This document shows positions 7,296-16,685 of a stretch of DNA of 64,000 nucleotides, in pieces (position 1 is the first letter of the stretch; each line of letters opens with the position of its first letter). Both the position numbers and the translations under genes were made by a program. The notes under the pieces are model-generated. The model ran no database searches, was not told where the DNA came from, and was given only the letters and a program-made list of their open reading frames with translations. Origin of the DNA: Xylanivirga thermophila (GTDB lineage: Bacteria > Bacillota > Clostridia > Caldicoprobacterales > Xylanivirgaceae); contig NZ_RXHQ01000004.1 of the NCBI RefSeq assembly GCF_004138105.1, positions 1 to 64,000 of the forward strand, given 5' to 3'.

Positions 7296-8243
7296 TTAAT
7301 TTGAAGATATTTTTTTCTTTATATGTAATATAAGGTAATCTAACAGTTCATCCTTCGACCCAAACTTATCTATATCTACCCAGTGTATCCTTTTATCCCT
7401 TCTAAACCATGTAAATTGTCTCTTTGCAAACCGCCTTGTATCACGTTTTATTATATATATTGCATCATTGAGGCTGCATCTACCCTCTAAATATTCGATT
7501 ATTTCCTTATATCCTAATCCTTGCATGGATATGAGTTCTTTCGTATATCCCATATTAAGAAGATTCTTTACTTCATCTATCAATCCATCTTTTAACATAT
7601 TATCTACTCTAATATTTATATTATCGTATAGCTTTTGTCTCTCCATATTAAGACCTATCATGCAAAGTTTATAGGGAATAGGTGTTTGGGCTAGATCTTG
7701 CTTATACTGACTCATAGGCTTACCAGTAATATGATACACCTCTAATGCCCTTATAACCCTCTTTGTATCATTTGGATGAAGCTTATTTGCAGTAGCAGAA
7801 TCAATATCCTTTAGCTTTTTATAAAGGGAGATACTCCCGCCTTCTTGTAACTCCATTTGCAGCTTGCTGCGAAATTCTTTGTCCTCCGTTGCATCGGTAA
7901 AATCCATTGGATATACTATAGAATTTACATATAGCCCTGACCCACCAACCAATATTGGTATTTTACCCCTTGAATATATTTGAGCTATTTTACAACTAGC
8001 TAATTGTTGAAACATGGCTACATTAAACTCCTCATCGGGCATAGCCACATCAATAAGATGATGAGGTATACCTGACATTTCTTCTATAGAAGGTTTAGCC
8101 GTACCAATATCCATATATTTATATACCTGCATGGAATCGGCTGAAACTATTTCACCATCAATTTTCTTAGCTATCTTAATAGATATATTGGTCTTACCTA
8201 CTGCTGTAGGGCCTACTACTACCATCAATGGTATATCTTGCAC
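7296..8243 (-). CDS. miaA: tRNA dimethylallyltransferase
   Basis: MiaA transfers a dimethylallyl group to N6 of A37 in tRNAs reading UNN codons, giving the substrate for MiaB, whose gene lies upstream in the same run. The P-loop GPTAVGKT is at residues 11-18, followed by DSMQVYKYMDIGTAKPS and GGSGLYVNSI. The C-terminal RDTRRFAKRQFTWFRRD is the tRNA-binding signature. The start is a GTG at 8243 preceded by TAGGAGGAAT. Length 315 is normal. Confidence 0.96.
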   Translation of the reverse strand: MQDIPLMVVVGPTAVGKTNISIKIAKKIDGEIVSADSMQVYKYMDIGTAKPSIEEMSGIPHHLIDVAMPDEEFNVAMFQQLASCKIAQIYSRGKIPILVGGSGLYVNSIVYPMDFTDATEDKEFRSKLQMELQEGGSISLYKKLKDIDSATANKLHPNDTKRVIRALEVYHITGKPMSQYKQDLAQTPIPYKLCMIGLNMERQKLYDNINIRVDNMLKDGLIDEVKNLLNMGYTKELISMQGLGYKEIIEYLEGRCSLNDAIYIIKRDTRRFAKRQFTWFRRDKRIHWVDIDKFGSKDELLDYLILHIKKKISSN

Positions 8244-8258
8244 CCCAAATTCCTCCTA

Positions 8259-10043
8259 TCATTGAATTCTTTTAAACATTTTTTCTAGTTCGTATTGTGT
8301 AACTGTTATGGCAATAGGGCGGCCATGGGGGCATGTCATGGGAATATTGCTATTTTTTATTTCTTTAATCAAGTTAGCTATTTCTTCATCAGACAATGAA
8401 TCATGTGCTTTAACTGCTTTTTTGCATGCTTTTTTAATTATTGCCTCCTGATTTATTAAAAAATCCTGATCTTTAGATAACTCACTATTTTTATCCAAGA
8501 CCTCATTAAAAAACGCCTGTATATTCATTCCCGCTAAAGGTAGTGGAATACTCCTTATTGCAAAATGACTACCTCCAAAATGCTCTATTTCAAAGCCTAA
8601 TGATGAAAATAGCTCCATATTATCTTGTAATATAACCATTTCAGCATGGGTCATCTCTAATACAAGTGGAGGCATTAGCTCTTGACTAGCCATTTCCCGA
8701 TTTAGCGCTTTGGATTTTAGCTGTTCATATATAAGCCTTTCATGGGCGGCATGCTGATCTATTAGGTATATCTTATCGTCACACTCCACTATTACATAAG
8801 TAGAAAATATCCTTCCTATTATGTTTGGTATACTATCGGCAAATATATCTATATTATTATCATAATCACTTTTATTAATACCTATCTCAACAGTGTCTTT
8901 TTTTTCACCTATGTATATCTGCTTGGGCTTAGAAGCTTTCAGTGGTATCTCACCAGATGCTTTAATTCCTAGATCTTTAGTATCATCTTCTGCAGATAAA
9001 GGTCGACTAATTGATGGAAGGCTTTCAGACCTTATATTAACAGAAGGTATATAACGAATTCGTTCCAGTTTATTTTTTATTATATTCAATATTATATCAT
9101 AGATATATTGCTCCCGCCTAAATTTTATCTCGGTCTTAGATGGATGAACATTTACATCCACATCATTAGCAGGAAGATTTATATGCAAAACGGCCCAAGG
9201 AAAATGGTTTATCATTATATAATCCTTGCAGGCTTCCTGTATACATTTAGATAAAAGTCCGCTTTTTATATATCTTCCATTTACAAAAAAGGACTGATGT
9301 ATCCTGTTGGTACGTGATAATGATGGCTTGCCTATATACCCTTTTATAACCATCTCACCCTCTATTGCTTCTATCCGTATCATATCATCCACAATATCCT
9401 TTCCATAGACAGATATTATAGATGATATGATTTTCCCATTCCCCGACGAATGGTATATGGTTTTCCCATTTACTATATATTTTATTGAGATCTCGGGATG
9501 GGCTAATATAAGCTTTAATACCAACTCACTTATATTAGCCGTTTCAGCACGAACAGATTTTAAAAACTTAAGGCGTGCAGGCGCATTATAAAATAAATTC
9601 CGGGTTATTATAGTAGTACCTTCGGGACAGCCAATCTCCTCTAGCGATATAATACTACCCCCATGATTTATTATTTTGATACCCGATATTTCACTTCTTT
9701 GACGTGTGATCATCTCCATTTGAGTAACTGAAGAAATACTGGCCAATGCCTCTCCCCTAAATCCTAATGAAACAATATTTTCCAAATCGTCTGCGGATAA
9801 AATCTTACTGGTAGCATGCCGCTCAAAAGCCAGACGGGCATCATCACTATCCATACCAATGCCATTGTCGGTCACTCTAATAAAAGCTATGCCCCCATCT
9901 TGTATCTCAATGGTTATAGCTGAACTCTCCGCATCAATAGAATTTTCTACCAATTCTTTTACTATAGATGACGACCTTTCAATTATTTCCCCTGCTGCTA
10001 TTTGATTTATAGTAAACTCATCCAGTTGATGAATAATAGGCAT
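8259..10043 (-). CDS. mutL: DNA mismatch repair protein MutL (endonuclease type)
   Basis: MutL links mismatch recognition by MutS to strand removal. The N-terminal GHKL ATPase shows VENSIDAESSAITIEI, DNGIGM and GFRGEALASI. The C-terminal domain carries the metal-binding endonuclease motif DQHA-x2-E-x4-E (DQHAAHERLIYE) and CPHGRPI, so this is a nicking MutL of the kind found in bacteria without MutH. The start is the ATG at 10043, seven bases after AAAGGAG; the in-frame ATG at 10049 is too close to that site. The mutS stop lies within this ribosome binding site, indicating coupled translation. Confidence 0.96.
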   Translation of the reverse strand: MPIIHQLDEFTINQIAAGEIIERSSSIVKELVENSIDAESSAITIEIQDGGIAFIRVTDNGIGMDSDDARLAFERHATSKILSADDLENIVSLGFRGEALASISSVTQMEMITRQRSEISGIKIINHGGSIISLEEIGCPEGTTIITRNLFYNAPARLKFLKSVRAETANISELVLKLILAHPEISIKYIVNGKTIYHSSGNGKIISSIISVYGKDIVDDMIRIEAIEGEMVIKGYIGKPSLSRTNRIHQSFFVNGRYIKSGLLSKCIQEACKDYIMINHFPWAVLHINLPANDVDVNVHPSKTEIKFRREQYIYDIILNIIKNKLERIRYIPSVNIRSESLPSISRPLSAEDDTKDLGIKASGEIPLKASKPKQIYIGEKKDTVEIGINKSDYDNNIDIFADSIPNIIGRIFSTYVIVECDDKIYLIDQHAAHERLIYEQLKSKALNREMASQELMPPLVLEMTHAEMVILQDNMELFSSLGFEIEHFGGSHFAIRSIPLPLAGMNIQAFFNEVLDKNSELSKDQDFLINQEAIIKKACKKAVKAHDSLSDEEIANLIKEIKNSNIPMTCPHGRPIAITVTQYELEKMFKRIQ

Positions 10044-10056
10044 GATCATTCTCCTT

Positions 10057-12681
10057 TTAACTACGCTTTTTCCTAACTTTTTGTACTAAGCCATAGAGTA
10101 TATTCATAGCCTCCATAGGCGTAATATTTACTATATCAACGGCTTTTAGCTCTTCTTCAATTTTATGAGATTGAGAAGCAAAAAACGTTAACTGCTCAGA
10201 TGATTCATTAATTTTAATATCTTCAGTTATCTCAGTATTACTACCTTTTTCATTTTCAAGCTGTTGCAATATAACTTTGGCTCGGTCAACTACTTCTGCA
10301 GGCAGTCCAGCAAGCTTGGCCACCTGTATTCCAAAACTTCTATCTGCACCACCTTGCATAATTTTTCTCAAAAAAATTATATCATCGCCCTTTTCTTTTA
10401 CTGCAACACGATAGTTCTTTACCCCTGGAAGTTTACCTTCCAACTCTGTAAGCTCATGATAATGTGTTGCAAATAGCGTCTTGGCCCCTAGCTTCTCAGG
10501 ATCTGCTATATGTTCTACCACAGACCATGCAATGCTTAATCCATCAAATGTACTGGTACCCCGCCCTATCTCATCTAATATAAGCAAGCTATTTGATGTA
10601 GCATTATGAAGGATATTGGATACTTCACTCATTTCCACCATAAAAGTACTCTGACCTAAGGATAAATCATCTGAAGCTCCTACTCTAGTAAATATTCTAT
10701 CTACAATACTGACTTCTGCTTTTTTAGCCGGAACAAAACTACCTATTTGAGCCATTAATACTATAAGTGCTACCTGACGCATATAAGTACTCTTACCTGC
10801 CATATTAGGTCCAGTTATTATAACCAAACGTTCATCTGACATGTTTAAATGGGTATCATTAGGAACAAACTGTCCGTTAAGTAATGTTTTTTCCACAACC
10901 GGATGTCTACCGTCTAGTATGTTTATACTACCATCTGATATTATAATAGGACGTACATAGTTATTATCAATAGCTGTCTTGGCCAATGCCCACAATGCAT
11001 CCAATTGCGATATAATTAAAGCAGTATGCTGTATTCTATTTACTTGGGAAGATATGTTCTCTCTTATCTCTGTAAATAATTGATATTCCAGCTTTATACT
11101 CTTCTCTTCCGCTCCTAGTATATTGTCCTCTACCTCTTTAAGTTCTGGAATTATAAAACGTTCAGAATTTGCCAAAGTTTGTTTGCGTATATAGTAATCT
11201 GGAACTAAATCATAATAGGACTTTGTAACATCTATATAATAACCAAATACCTTGTTAAAACCTACTTTCAATGTTCTTATGCCAGTCTTTTCCCGTTCCT
11301 TTTGTTCCAATTTAGCAATCCAGGTTTTACCTTGAGTAAGTGCTTCCCTGTATTTATCTAACTGTGAATTGTATCCGTTTTTTATAATATTTCCTTCTTT
11401 TATAGTAACTGGTGGTTCGTCTATTATTGCCTTATTGATAATCTCATATATATCTTCTAAAGTGTCCAAATTACTATGGAATTCTTTAAGTATATCAGAT
11501 TTTGCATCCGATAACAGTAATTTTATATCAGGTAGTACTTCTATAGACTGCTTTAGTGATATAAAATCTCGAGCATTGGCATTGCCATATGATATTCTGC
11601 TCATAAGCCTTTCCAGATCATATATATCTCTTAGTTTTTCTTTTAGACTATCCAATAATATCATATCATGGAACATCTCATCCACGGCATCCAATCGCTT
11701 ATTTATGCTAGAAGCATCTATAAGTGGTTGTTGAATCCAGTTACGCAACAGTCTTGCGCCCATAGCTGTATTAGTTTTATCCAGAAGCCAAAGCAGCGAA
11801 CCTTTCTTACTTTTTGACCTTATCGTCTCAGTTAATTCTAAATTTCTGCGCGTAGCACTGTCTAATATCATATAGGATTCCTGATGGTATGACTTTATTT
11901 CGTTTATGTGCTGAAGCGAATTTTTTTGGGTCTCGGTTAAATACTCCAAAAGAGCTCCTGCCGCACATATCCCAAGCTCCATATTCTGACATCCATAACC
12001 TTCAAGAGAATGTACATTAAAATGTCTAAGGAGCGCCATATAGCTTGTATGCTGATCAAATGCCCAGTCATGATATACTGTTATATATGCGTTAAATCTA
12101 TGCTTCATAGAATCCACTATGCCTGGAATTGCGGTTAATTCTTCATTTATAATTATCTCTCTAGGTAAAATACGGGATAATTCATCCAATAGCTTATTCC
12201 TAGTATTTTCTCCCTTTATTTCGCTGATCACAAATTCCCCTGTAGATACATCTACAAAAGCCACTCCAAATCCAGTTGAAGAATAAAATATGGATAAAAG
12301 ATAATTATTTGTCTTCTCATCCAGCATAGATGACTCGACCAGGGTCCCCGGTGTTATAATCCGTATTACATCCCGCTCTACTAATCCCTTTGCCTCTGCT
12401 GGATCCTCCATTTGCTCGCATATCGCAACTTTGTACCCTTTTTCTATCAACCTTGCTATATAGCTCTCTACAGAATGGTAAGGAACACCACACATAGGTG
12501 CCCTTTCCTTTAAACCGCAATCTCTTCCAGTTAAAGCTATTTCTAATTCTCTCGATGCAATTATAGCATCATCAAAAAACATTTCATAAAAATCTCCCAA
12601 TCGAAAAAATAAAAGAGCATCCTTATGCTGCTCTTTTATCTGCATGTATTGCTGCATCATAGGAGTTAAGGATGCCGACAT
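10057..12681 (-). CDS. mutS: DNA mismatch repair protein MutS
   Basis: MutS recognises mismatches and small loops. The N-terminal mismatch-binding F-x-E motif lies in RLGDFYEMFF at about residues 28-37. The ABC-type ATPase has Walker A GPNMAGKSTYMRQ and Walker B region LILDEIGRGTSTFDG. The length of 874 is typical of MutS1, and the short tail ends in a basic KVRKKRS. It starts two bases after the miaB stop. Confidence 0.97.
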   Translation of the reverse strand: MSASLTPMMQQYMQIKEQHKDALLFFRLGDFYEMFFDDAIIASRELEIALTGRDCGLKERAPMCGVPYHSVESYIARLIEKGYKVAICEQMEDPAEAKGLVERDVIRIITPGTLVESSMLDEKTNNYLLSIFYSSTGFGVAFVDVSTGEFVISEIKGENTRNKLLDELSRILPREIIINEELTAIPGIVDSMKHRFNAYITVYHDWAFDQHTSYMALLRHFNVHSLEGYGCQNMELGICAAGALLEYLTETQKNSLQHINEIKSYHQESYMILDSATRRNLELTETIRSKSKKGSLLWLLDKTNTAMGARLLRNWIQQPLIDASSINKRLDAVDEMFHDMILLDSLKEKLRDIYDLERLMSRISYGNANARDFISLKQSIEVLPDIKLLLSDAKSDILKEFHSNLDTLEDIYEIINKAIIDEPPVTIKEGNIIKNGYNSQLDKYREALTQGKTWIAKLEQKEREKTGIRTLKVGFNKVFGYYIDVTKSYYDLVPDYYIRKQTLANSERFIIPELKEVEDNILGAEEKSIKLEYQLFTEIRENISSQVNRIQHTALIISQLDALWALAKTAIDNNYVRPIIISDGSINILDGRHPVVEKTLLNGQFVPNDTHLNMSDERLVIITGPNMAGKSTYMRQVALIVLMAQIGSFVPAKKAEVSIVDRIFTRVGASDDLSLGQSTFMVEMSEVSNILHNATSNSLLILDEIGRGTSTFDGLSIAWSVVEHIADPEKLGAKTLFATHYHELTELEGKLPGVKNYRVAVKEKGDDIIFLRKIMQGGADRSFGIQVAKLAGLPAEVVDRAKVILQQLENEKGSNTEITEDIKINESSEQLTFFASQSHKIEEELKAVDIVNITPMEAMNILYGLVQKVRKKRS

Positions 12682-12682
12682 A

Positions 12683-14032
12683 TTATACTATAACCCCCTC
12701 TAAACTAAAACTTTTGGTACGAGTAATTTTTACTCTTACCAATTTCCCAATCATTTCTGTGCCACCTTCAAAATGTACCATTCTATTTGTCCTTGTTCTG
12801 CCGGATAGAAATCTATCGTTATTTTTACTTATTCCTTCTACTAAAACCTCTACTATTTTATCTCCGTACTCTTTATTTTTTTGCCTTGTTATCTCATTTT
12901 GTAGCTTCATTAATCTAGCTAATCGTTCTTTTTTTACTTCTTGCGGAATCTGATCTTCTTTTTTTGCAGCAGGGGTACCAGTTCTCGGCGAATACATAAA
13001 TGTAAAGGCAGAATCAAATTGTACCTTTTCTACTATATCCAAAGTATCCAGAAAATCCTGCTCCGTTTCTCCTGGAAATCCTACTATTATATCTGTAGTA
13101 AGGGATATATCAGGCACTTTTCTCCTCAGTCGGTCAACTAATGTCAGATAATCTTCCTTAGTATAACGACGATTCATAGAAGAAAGTATATGATCACTAC
13201 CTGACTGTATAGGAAGATGCAGATGCTCACATACTTTGTCACATTCTCCTATAGCTTCTATAAGATCTAATGACAAATCCTTAGGATGGGATGTCATAAA
13301 TCGTACCCGCTGTATTCCGTCTATTTTGTCTATATCTCTCAACAAATTGGCAAACATATAATCTATGCCTAAATCCTTGCCATATGAATTAACATTTTGA
13401 CCCAAAAGGGTTATTTCCTTATATCCATTTGCAGCCAAATCTTTTATTTCATCTATTATGTCTTGTGGCTTACGGCTCTTCTCTCTACCTCTGACATAAG
13501 GAACTATACAATAGGTACAAAAATTATTGCAACCATACATTATTGTAACCCACGCGGAAACACTCTTATCCCTAGCTATTGGTATATCTTCAACAATATC
13601 TTTACTTTCTGGTAATATCTCTACTATTGTAGCGTTTGCATCCATAGCGTCATATAGAAGCTTAGGAAAATGATGCAAATTATGAGTACCAAAAACAATG
13701 TCTACAAAAGGAAATTTTTTAGCCATTGTCTCTGCCATCTCTGGTTGTTGCATCATACATCCACATACACCTATAATCATATTAGGATTTTGCTGTTTAA
13801 GGGTTTTAAGTGCCCCCACATTTCCATATACCTTTTGTTCAGCATGTTCCCTAACACAGCATGTATTGTATAATATCATGTCAGCTTCACTTTCACTATT
13901 TGCCTCTTCATATCCCATCTTTTTAAGCATGCCTGATAGTTTTTCCGAATCATTGGTATTCATTTGACAACCATAGGTCACTATAAAGTATTTCAAAGCC
14001 TTATTAACTACTTTATTTCTTACTAGATCCAT
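12683..14032 (-). CDS. miaB: tRNA-2-methylthio-N6-dimethylallyladenosine synthase
   Basis: MiaB is a radical-SAM methylthiotransferase that thiomethylates C2 of i6A37 in tRNA. The N-terminal UPF0004 domain begins [19 protein letters not shown], the radical-SAM triad is CNNFCTYC in [17 protein letters not shown], and a TRAM domain ends the protein. The frame is open to 14254, but the promoter lies at 14090-14118, so translation must begin downstream of it. The ATG at 14032 gives a normal 449-residue protein. A TTG at 14044, 12 bases after AAGGGAG, is an alternative start. Confidence 0.95.
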   Translation of the reverse strand: MDLVRNKVVNKALKYFIVTYGCQMNTNDSEKLSGMLKKMGYEEANSESEADMILYNTCCVREHAEQKVYGNVGALKTLKQQNPNMIIGVCGCMMQQPEMAETMAKKFPFVDIVFGTHNLHHFPKLLYDAMDANATIVEILPESKDIVEDIPIARDKSVSAWVTIMYGCNNFCTYCIVPYVRGREKSRKPQDIIDEIKDLAANGYKEITLLGQNVNSYGKDLGIDYMFANLLRDIDKIDGIQRVRFMTSHPKDLSLDLIEAIGECDKVCEHLHLPIQSGSDHILSSMNRRYTKEDYLTLVDRLRRKVPDISLTTDIIVGFPGETEQDFLDTLDIVEKVQFDSAFTFMYSPRTGTPAAKKEDQIPQEVKKERLARLMKLQNEITRQKNKEYGDKIVEVLVEGISKNNDRFLSGRTRTNRMVHFEGGTEMIGKLVRVKITRTKSFSLEGVIV

Positions 14033-14089
14033 ATATTTATCCAAAATTACATCAAACTCCCTTTTTATCGCTAAATATACGCTAAGATT

Positions 14090-14118
14090 ATTATATATAT
14101 TGTCATATAATAACGCAA
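14090..14118 (-). promoter_or_regulatory. Sigma-A promoter of the miaB operon
   Basis: On the minus strand TTGCGT (complement of 14113-14118) and TATAAT (complement of 14090-14095) are 17 bp apart. This is the only good promoter ahead of the miaB-mutS-mutL-miaA-hfq run. Confidence 0.7.
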
Positions 14119-14162
14119 GTTTTGGATATAATATTATTATATAATTTTTTAGGAGGTTACAT

Positions 14163-14372
14163 ATGAAAAGCATTCTTGCTACGTTACCTAGCATATTTAC
14201 TTCTTTAGCCATTATAATTTCTGTTCTTATTTCCGGGATTATCCTTAAATTCATTATATATCCCAGTATGGATGAAACAAAATTTAGGACAGAAAAAAAT
14301 ATATCCCTTTCTATGGGATGGATATATATAATTTTATCTATTCTGCTTTTTTTTCTGTCTTTTGTGATATAA
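14163..14372 (+). CDS. 69-residue two-pass membrane protein, unknown function
   Basis: This gene is not recognised. A perfect AGGAGGT site lies seven bases before the ATG, and TATAAT-like boxes are present at 14127-14132 and 14140-14145. Two hydrophobic segments at about residues 8-32 and 50-69 flank a polar loop with KFRTEKN. The C-terminus ends inside the second segment. The gene is divergent from miaB and convergent with the gerA operon. It resembles short hypothetical proteins of Clostridia, but no function can be claimed. Confidence 0.7.
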   Translation: MKSILATLPSIFTSLAIIISVLISGIILKFIIYPSMDETKFRTEKNISLSMGWIYIILSILLFFLSFVI

Positions 14373-14413
14373 ATAAAGCAGACAATATTTTCATTATATA
14401 CTGGTCCTAAATA

Positions 14414-15568
14414 TCATTTTATAAGACCAATTCTTCTCACTTTTGCATGTACTTTTATATTCAATTCTATAGAATTACGATATATTTCATCCCAGCGTGG
14501 TTTTATTTGATCCCATGCTTCCGGATAGTAATTTGCTACTTTATGATCCAGCTCAAATATATCAGCTTGGTATTTATCATGAATATTATTAAATACCCTC
14601 ATACATATGTTTTTGACCTCCTTTTCGGTCTGCCTTTCTACTTCATGCATAAATTTTTGATCAAATGATGAAAAATGCACTCCTTCAATGGCAGCTATAT
14701 CCTCTTCTATGTCTATCGTTATATCAAAATATATTTTATCATCTTTTATAGCAGGTATTGTTTTAGTTTTACTGGACATTATTTGAACAGATACCTGGCC
14801 TGCATTTTTATTAAACATAGGTAAATTTAGATTGCCTGAGACTTTTTCATTTCTTAGCATTTTTATAGCTATAATATCCCGTGGTTCCAACCAGCCTATC
14901 AAATTTCCCTTTTTAAATATTCCTGCACCTTCTACAGATAATTTTCCATTTGTATTTGCTACCATTGCCATGGCAAAATCAGATGTACGTAGTATATTCT
15001 CTTCTAATAAAGCCATATTCAAAAATGAAGTTATGTTTATGCTGTTTTTACTACCATATTTGACGATACTCGCTAAATATTGGGATGTACTTTTTGTAGT
15101 CTTAGGCTTAAATTCCATTATTTTTTTGGCAGCACCTTTACTTACTAATAGTTGAGTTAACCTACGGGACTGGGGATTTCTAAAGAAAAAATCAATATGA
15201 TTTGCTATACCTGCTCTAGATAATTCTTCCCCTAGTATTACTATTTGCATATGTTCGTAGTTTGGCCGCCTATCTATATAGGATATCAGCCTTTGTTCTG
15301 CATCTTTTAGATTTTTGGCGTTTATACTAAGATTTATTGTTGATTCTTCTCCATTAGCACCACCGCCACCCTCACTTCCTCCCTGCATAGCATCAGGTAA
15401 TGCTATCTGATAGGTTACTACTATATTATCAGCATTCTTTGGATCTGCATCCAATGCAATACCCAATATAAATGCATTCTTTTCTATCTCTATATTATCC
15501 CAGCATCCTGTTGTTACAAAAATACATATAAAAAAAATAAGCATAAAGATCGTTACTCTTCTAAACAT
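14414..15568 (-). CDS. gerAC: Spore germination receptor subunit C, Ger(x)C lipoprotein
   Basis: This is the lipoprotein subunit of a GerA-type nutrient germinant receptor, anchored to the outer face of the spore inner membrane. A lipoprotein signal peptide is clear: a hydrophobic stretch at residues 7-19, then the lipobox VTTGC with the acylated cysteine at 22, followed by WDNIEIEKNAFILGIALD, the hallmark of the Ger(x)C family. The 384 residues are typical. It is the last gene of a three-gene operon and starts two bases after gerAB. Its germinant cannot be predicted. Confidence 0.93.
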   Translation of the reverse strand: MFRRVTIFMLIFFICIFVTTGCWDNIEIEKNAFILGIALDADPKNADNIVVTYQIALPDAMQGGSEGGGGANGEESTINLSINAKNLKDAEQRLISYIDRRPNYEHMQIVILGEELSRAGIANHIDFFFRNPQSRRLTQLLVSKGAAKKIMEFKPKTTKSTSQYLASIVKYGSKNSINITSFLNMALLEENILRTSDFAMAMVANTNGKLSVEGAGIFKKGNLIGWLEPRDIIAIKMLRNEKVSGNLNLPMFNKNAGQVSVQIMSSKTKTIPAIKDDKIYFDITIDIEEDIAAIEGVHFSSFDQKFMHEVERQTEKEVKNICMRVFNNIHDKYQADIFELDHKVANYYPEAWDQIKPRWDEIYRNSIELNIKVHAKVRRIGLIK

Positions 15569-15570
15569 TT

Positions 15571-16659
15571 TTATCTTTCCTTTTTATGTGTTAATATGGA
15601 TATTAAAAGTAATAATACTATCGTTATATTAATAGCTATACCGATAAAACCTACATATTTTAAAAATTGCCCTATTTGGTATGCATTCTGGGGTAAAAGT
15701 CCTATAAATATGATAATAGGGAATAAGACTATGACAAATGGCTTGTAGTTTATAAGACCCAACCATCGCGTAATTGATAATGTGGCCATATAATAAAAAC
15801 AAGACAGGGTAATAAAAGAACCTATTATCCAAAACACCATGAAAAATATATCAAACCTTTCAGCAAATGCCCCAGGAAATTCTATGTATTTGGTCATTTC
15901 AAGTGTTGGATACATAGATAGTGCATTGGAATCTATCCCAAATACACCTACTGAGACTATTACCAATGCACTAAATAATATTATGGGAATAGTTATGCCA
16001 TACAGACTATACTTCAATACTTTTTCTTGATCAAACATAAATGGATATATAAATAGGATGATTTCATATCCTAAGAAGGCGGGAGCTATATGTGGAATTG
16101 ACTGGACTATGGATATAATATCATTATTTATAATACTATGAACCCTCTCTGGTGCAAAATTTTTTATTGACAAAAGAATAACTAGGCTTAATACCAATAC
16201 TACCAACGGTGAAAATGATTCACATACCTTTGCTAGTGAACTTATACCATTTAACACTAAATACATACTTGTAAGCAACATAGTGATCATTATAAACTCT
16301 AAGGGGGTATCCTTTAATAATATCCCTTTCACTGCACTTGCAAAGCTACGTAGTATGGTACCACTTGTAAATAAAAAATAAAATATGAAAACTAAACCTA
16401 ATATCCTACCTAAAAAATTTCCTGCTATTTTAGACCCATACTCTATTATGGTATCATTTGGGAACCTTTTACCTAAAGCAACCATTACTATAAGAAAAAC
16501 ACAAGCAAGTATCCCTGTTGTTATTGTTGCCAGTATAGGATTTTGAGGGGCAATTTGTGACGCTAATCGTGGTAGATGCAAACCTGTAACTCCCAATATG
16601 GCAGATGATATTAAAAACGTTATTTCTATATTGGACAATCTGTCAGGCCTCTGTTGCAA
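15571..16659 (-). CDS. gerAB: Spore germination receptor subunit B, APC-type membrane protein
   Basis: This is an integral membrane subunit of the amino acid/polyamine/organocation superfamily and the likely germinant-binding subunit. The 362 residues contain about ten hydrophobic segments starting at residue 10 (ITFLISSAILGVTGLHLPRL). The C-terminal part includes GLINYKPFVIVLFPIIIFIG. It lies 26 bases downstream of gerAA and two bases upstream of gerAC. Confidence 0.93.
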   Translation of the reverse strand: MQQRPDRLSNIEITFLISSAILGVTGLHLPRLASQIAPQNPILATITTGILACVFLIVMVALGKRFPNDTIIEYGSKIAGNFLGRILGLVFIFYFLFTSGTILRSFASAVKGILLKDTPLEFIMITMLLTSMYLVLNGISSLAKVCESFSPLVVLVLSLVILLSIKNFAPERVHSIINNDIISIVQSIPHIAPAFLGYEIILFIYPFMFDQEKVLKYSLYGITIPIILFSALVIVSVGVFGIDSNALSMYPTLEMTKYIEFPGAFAERFDIFFMVFWIIGSFITLSCFYYMATLSITRWLGLINYKPFVIVLFPIIIFIGLLPQNAYQIGQFLKYVGFIGIAINITIVLLLLISILTHKKER

Positions 16660-16685
16660 AACTTATACCTCCCTAATGCAAAATC

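Noticed and set aside
14033-14254. A 74-residue N-terminal extension of MiaB
   Set aside because: The extension lies over the operon promoter and the divergent small gene, has no homology to MiaB, and the ATG at 14032 gives the normal length.
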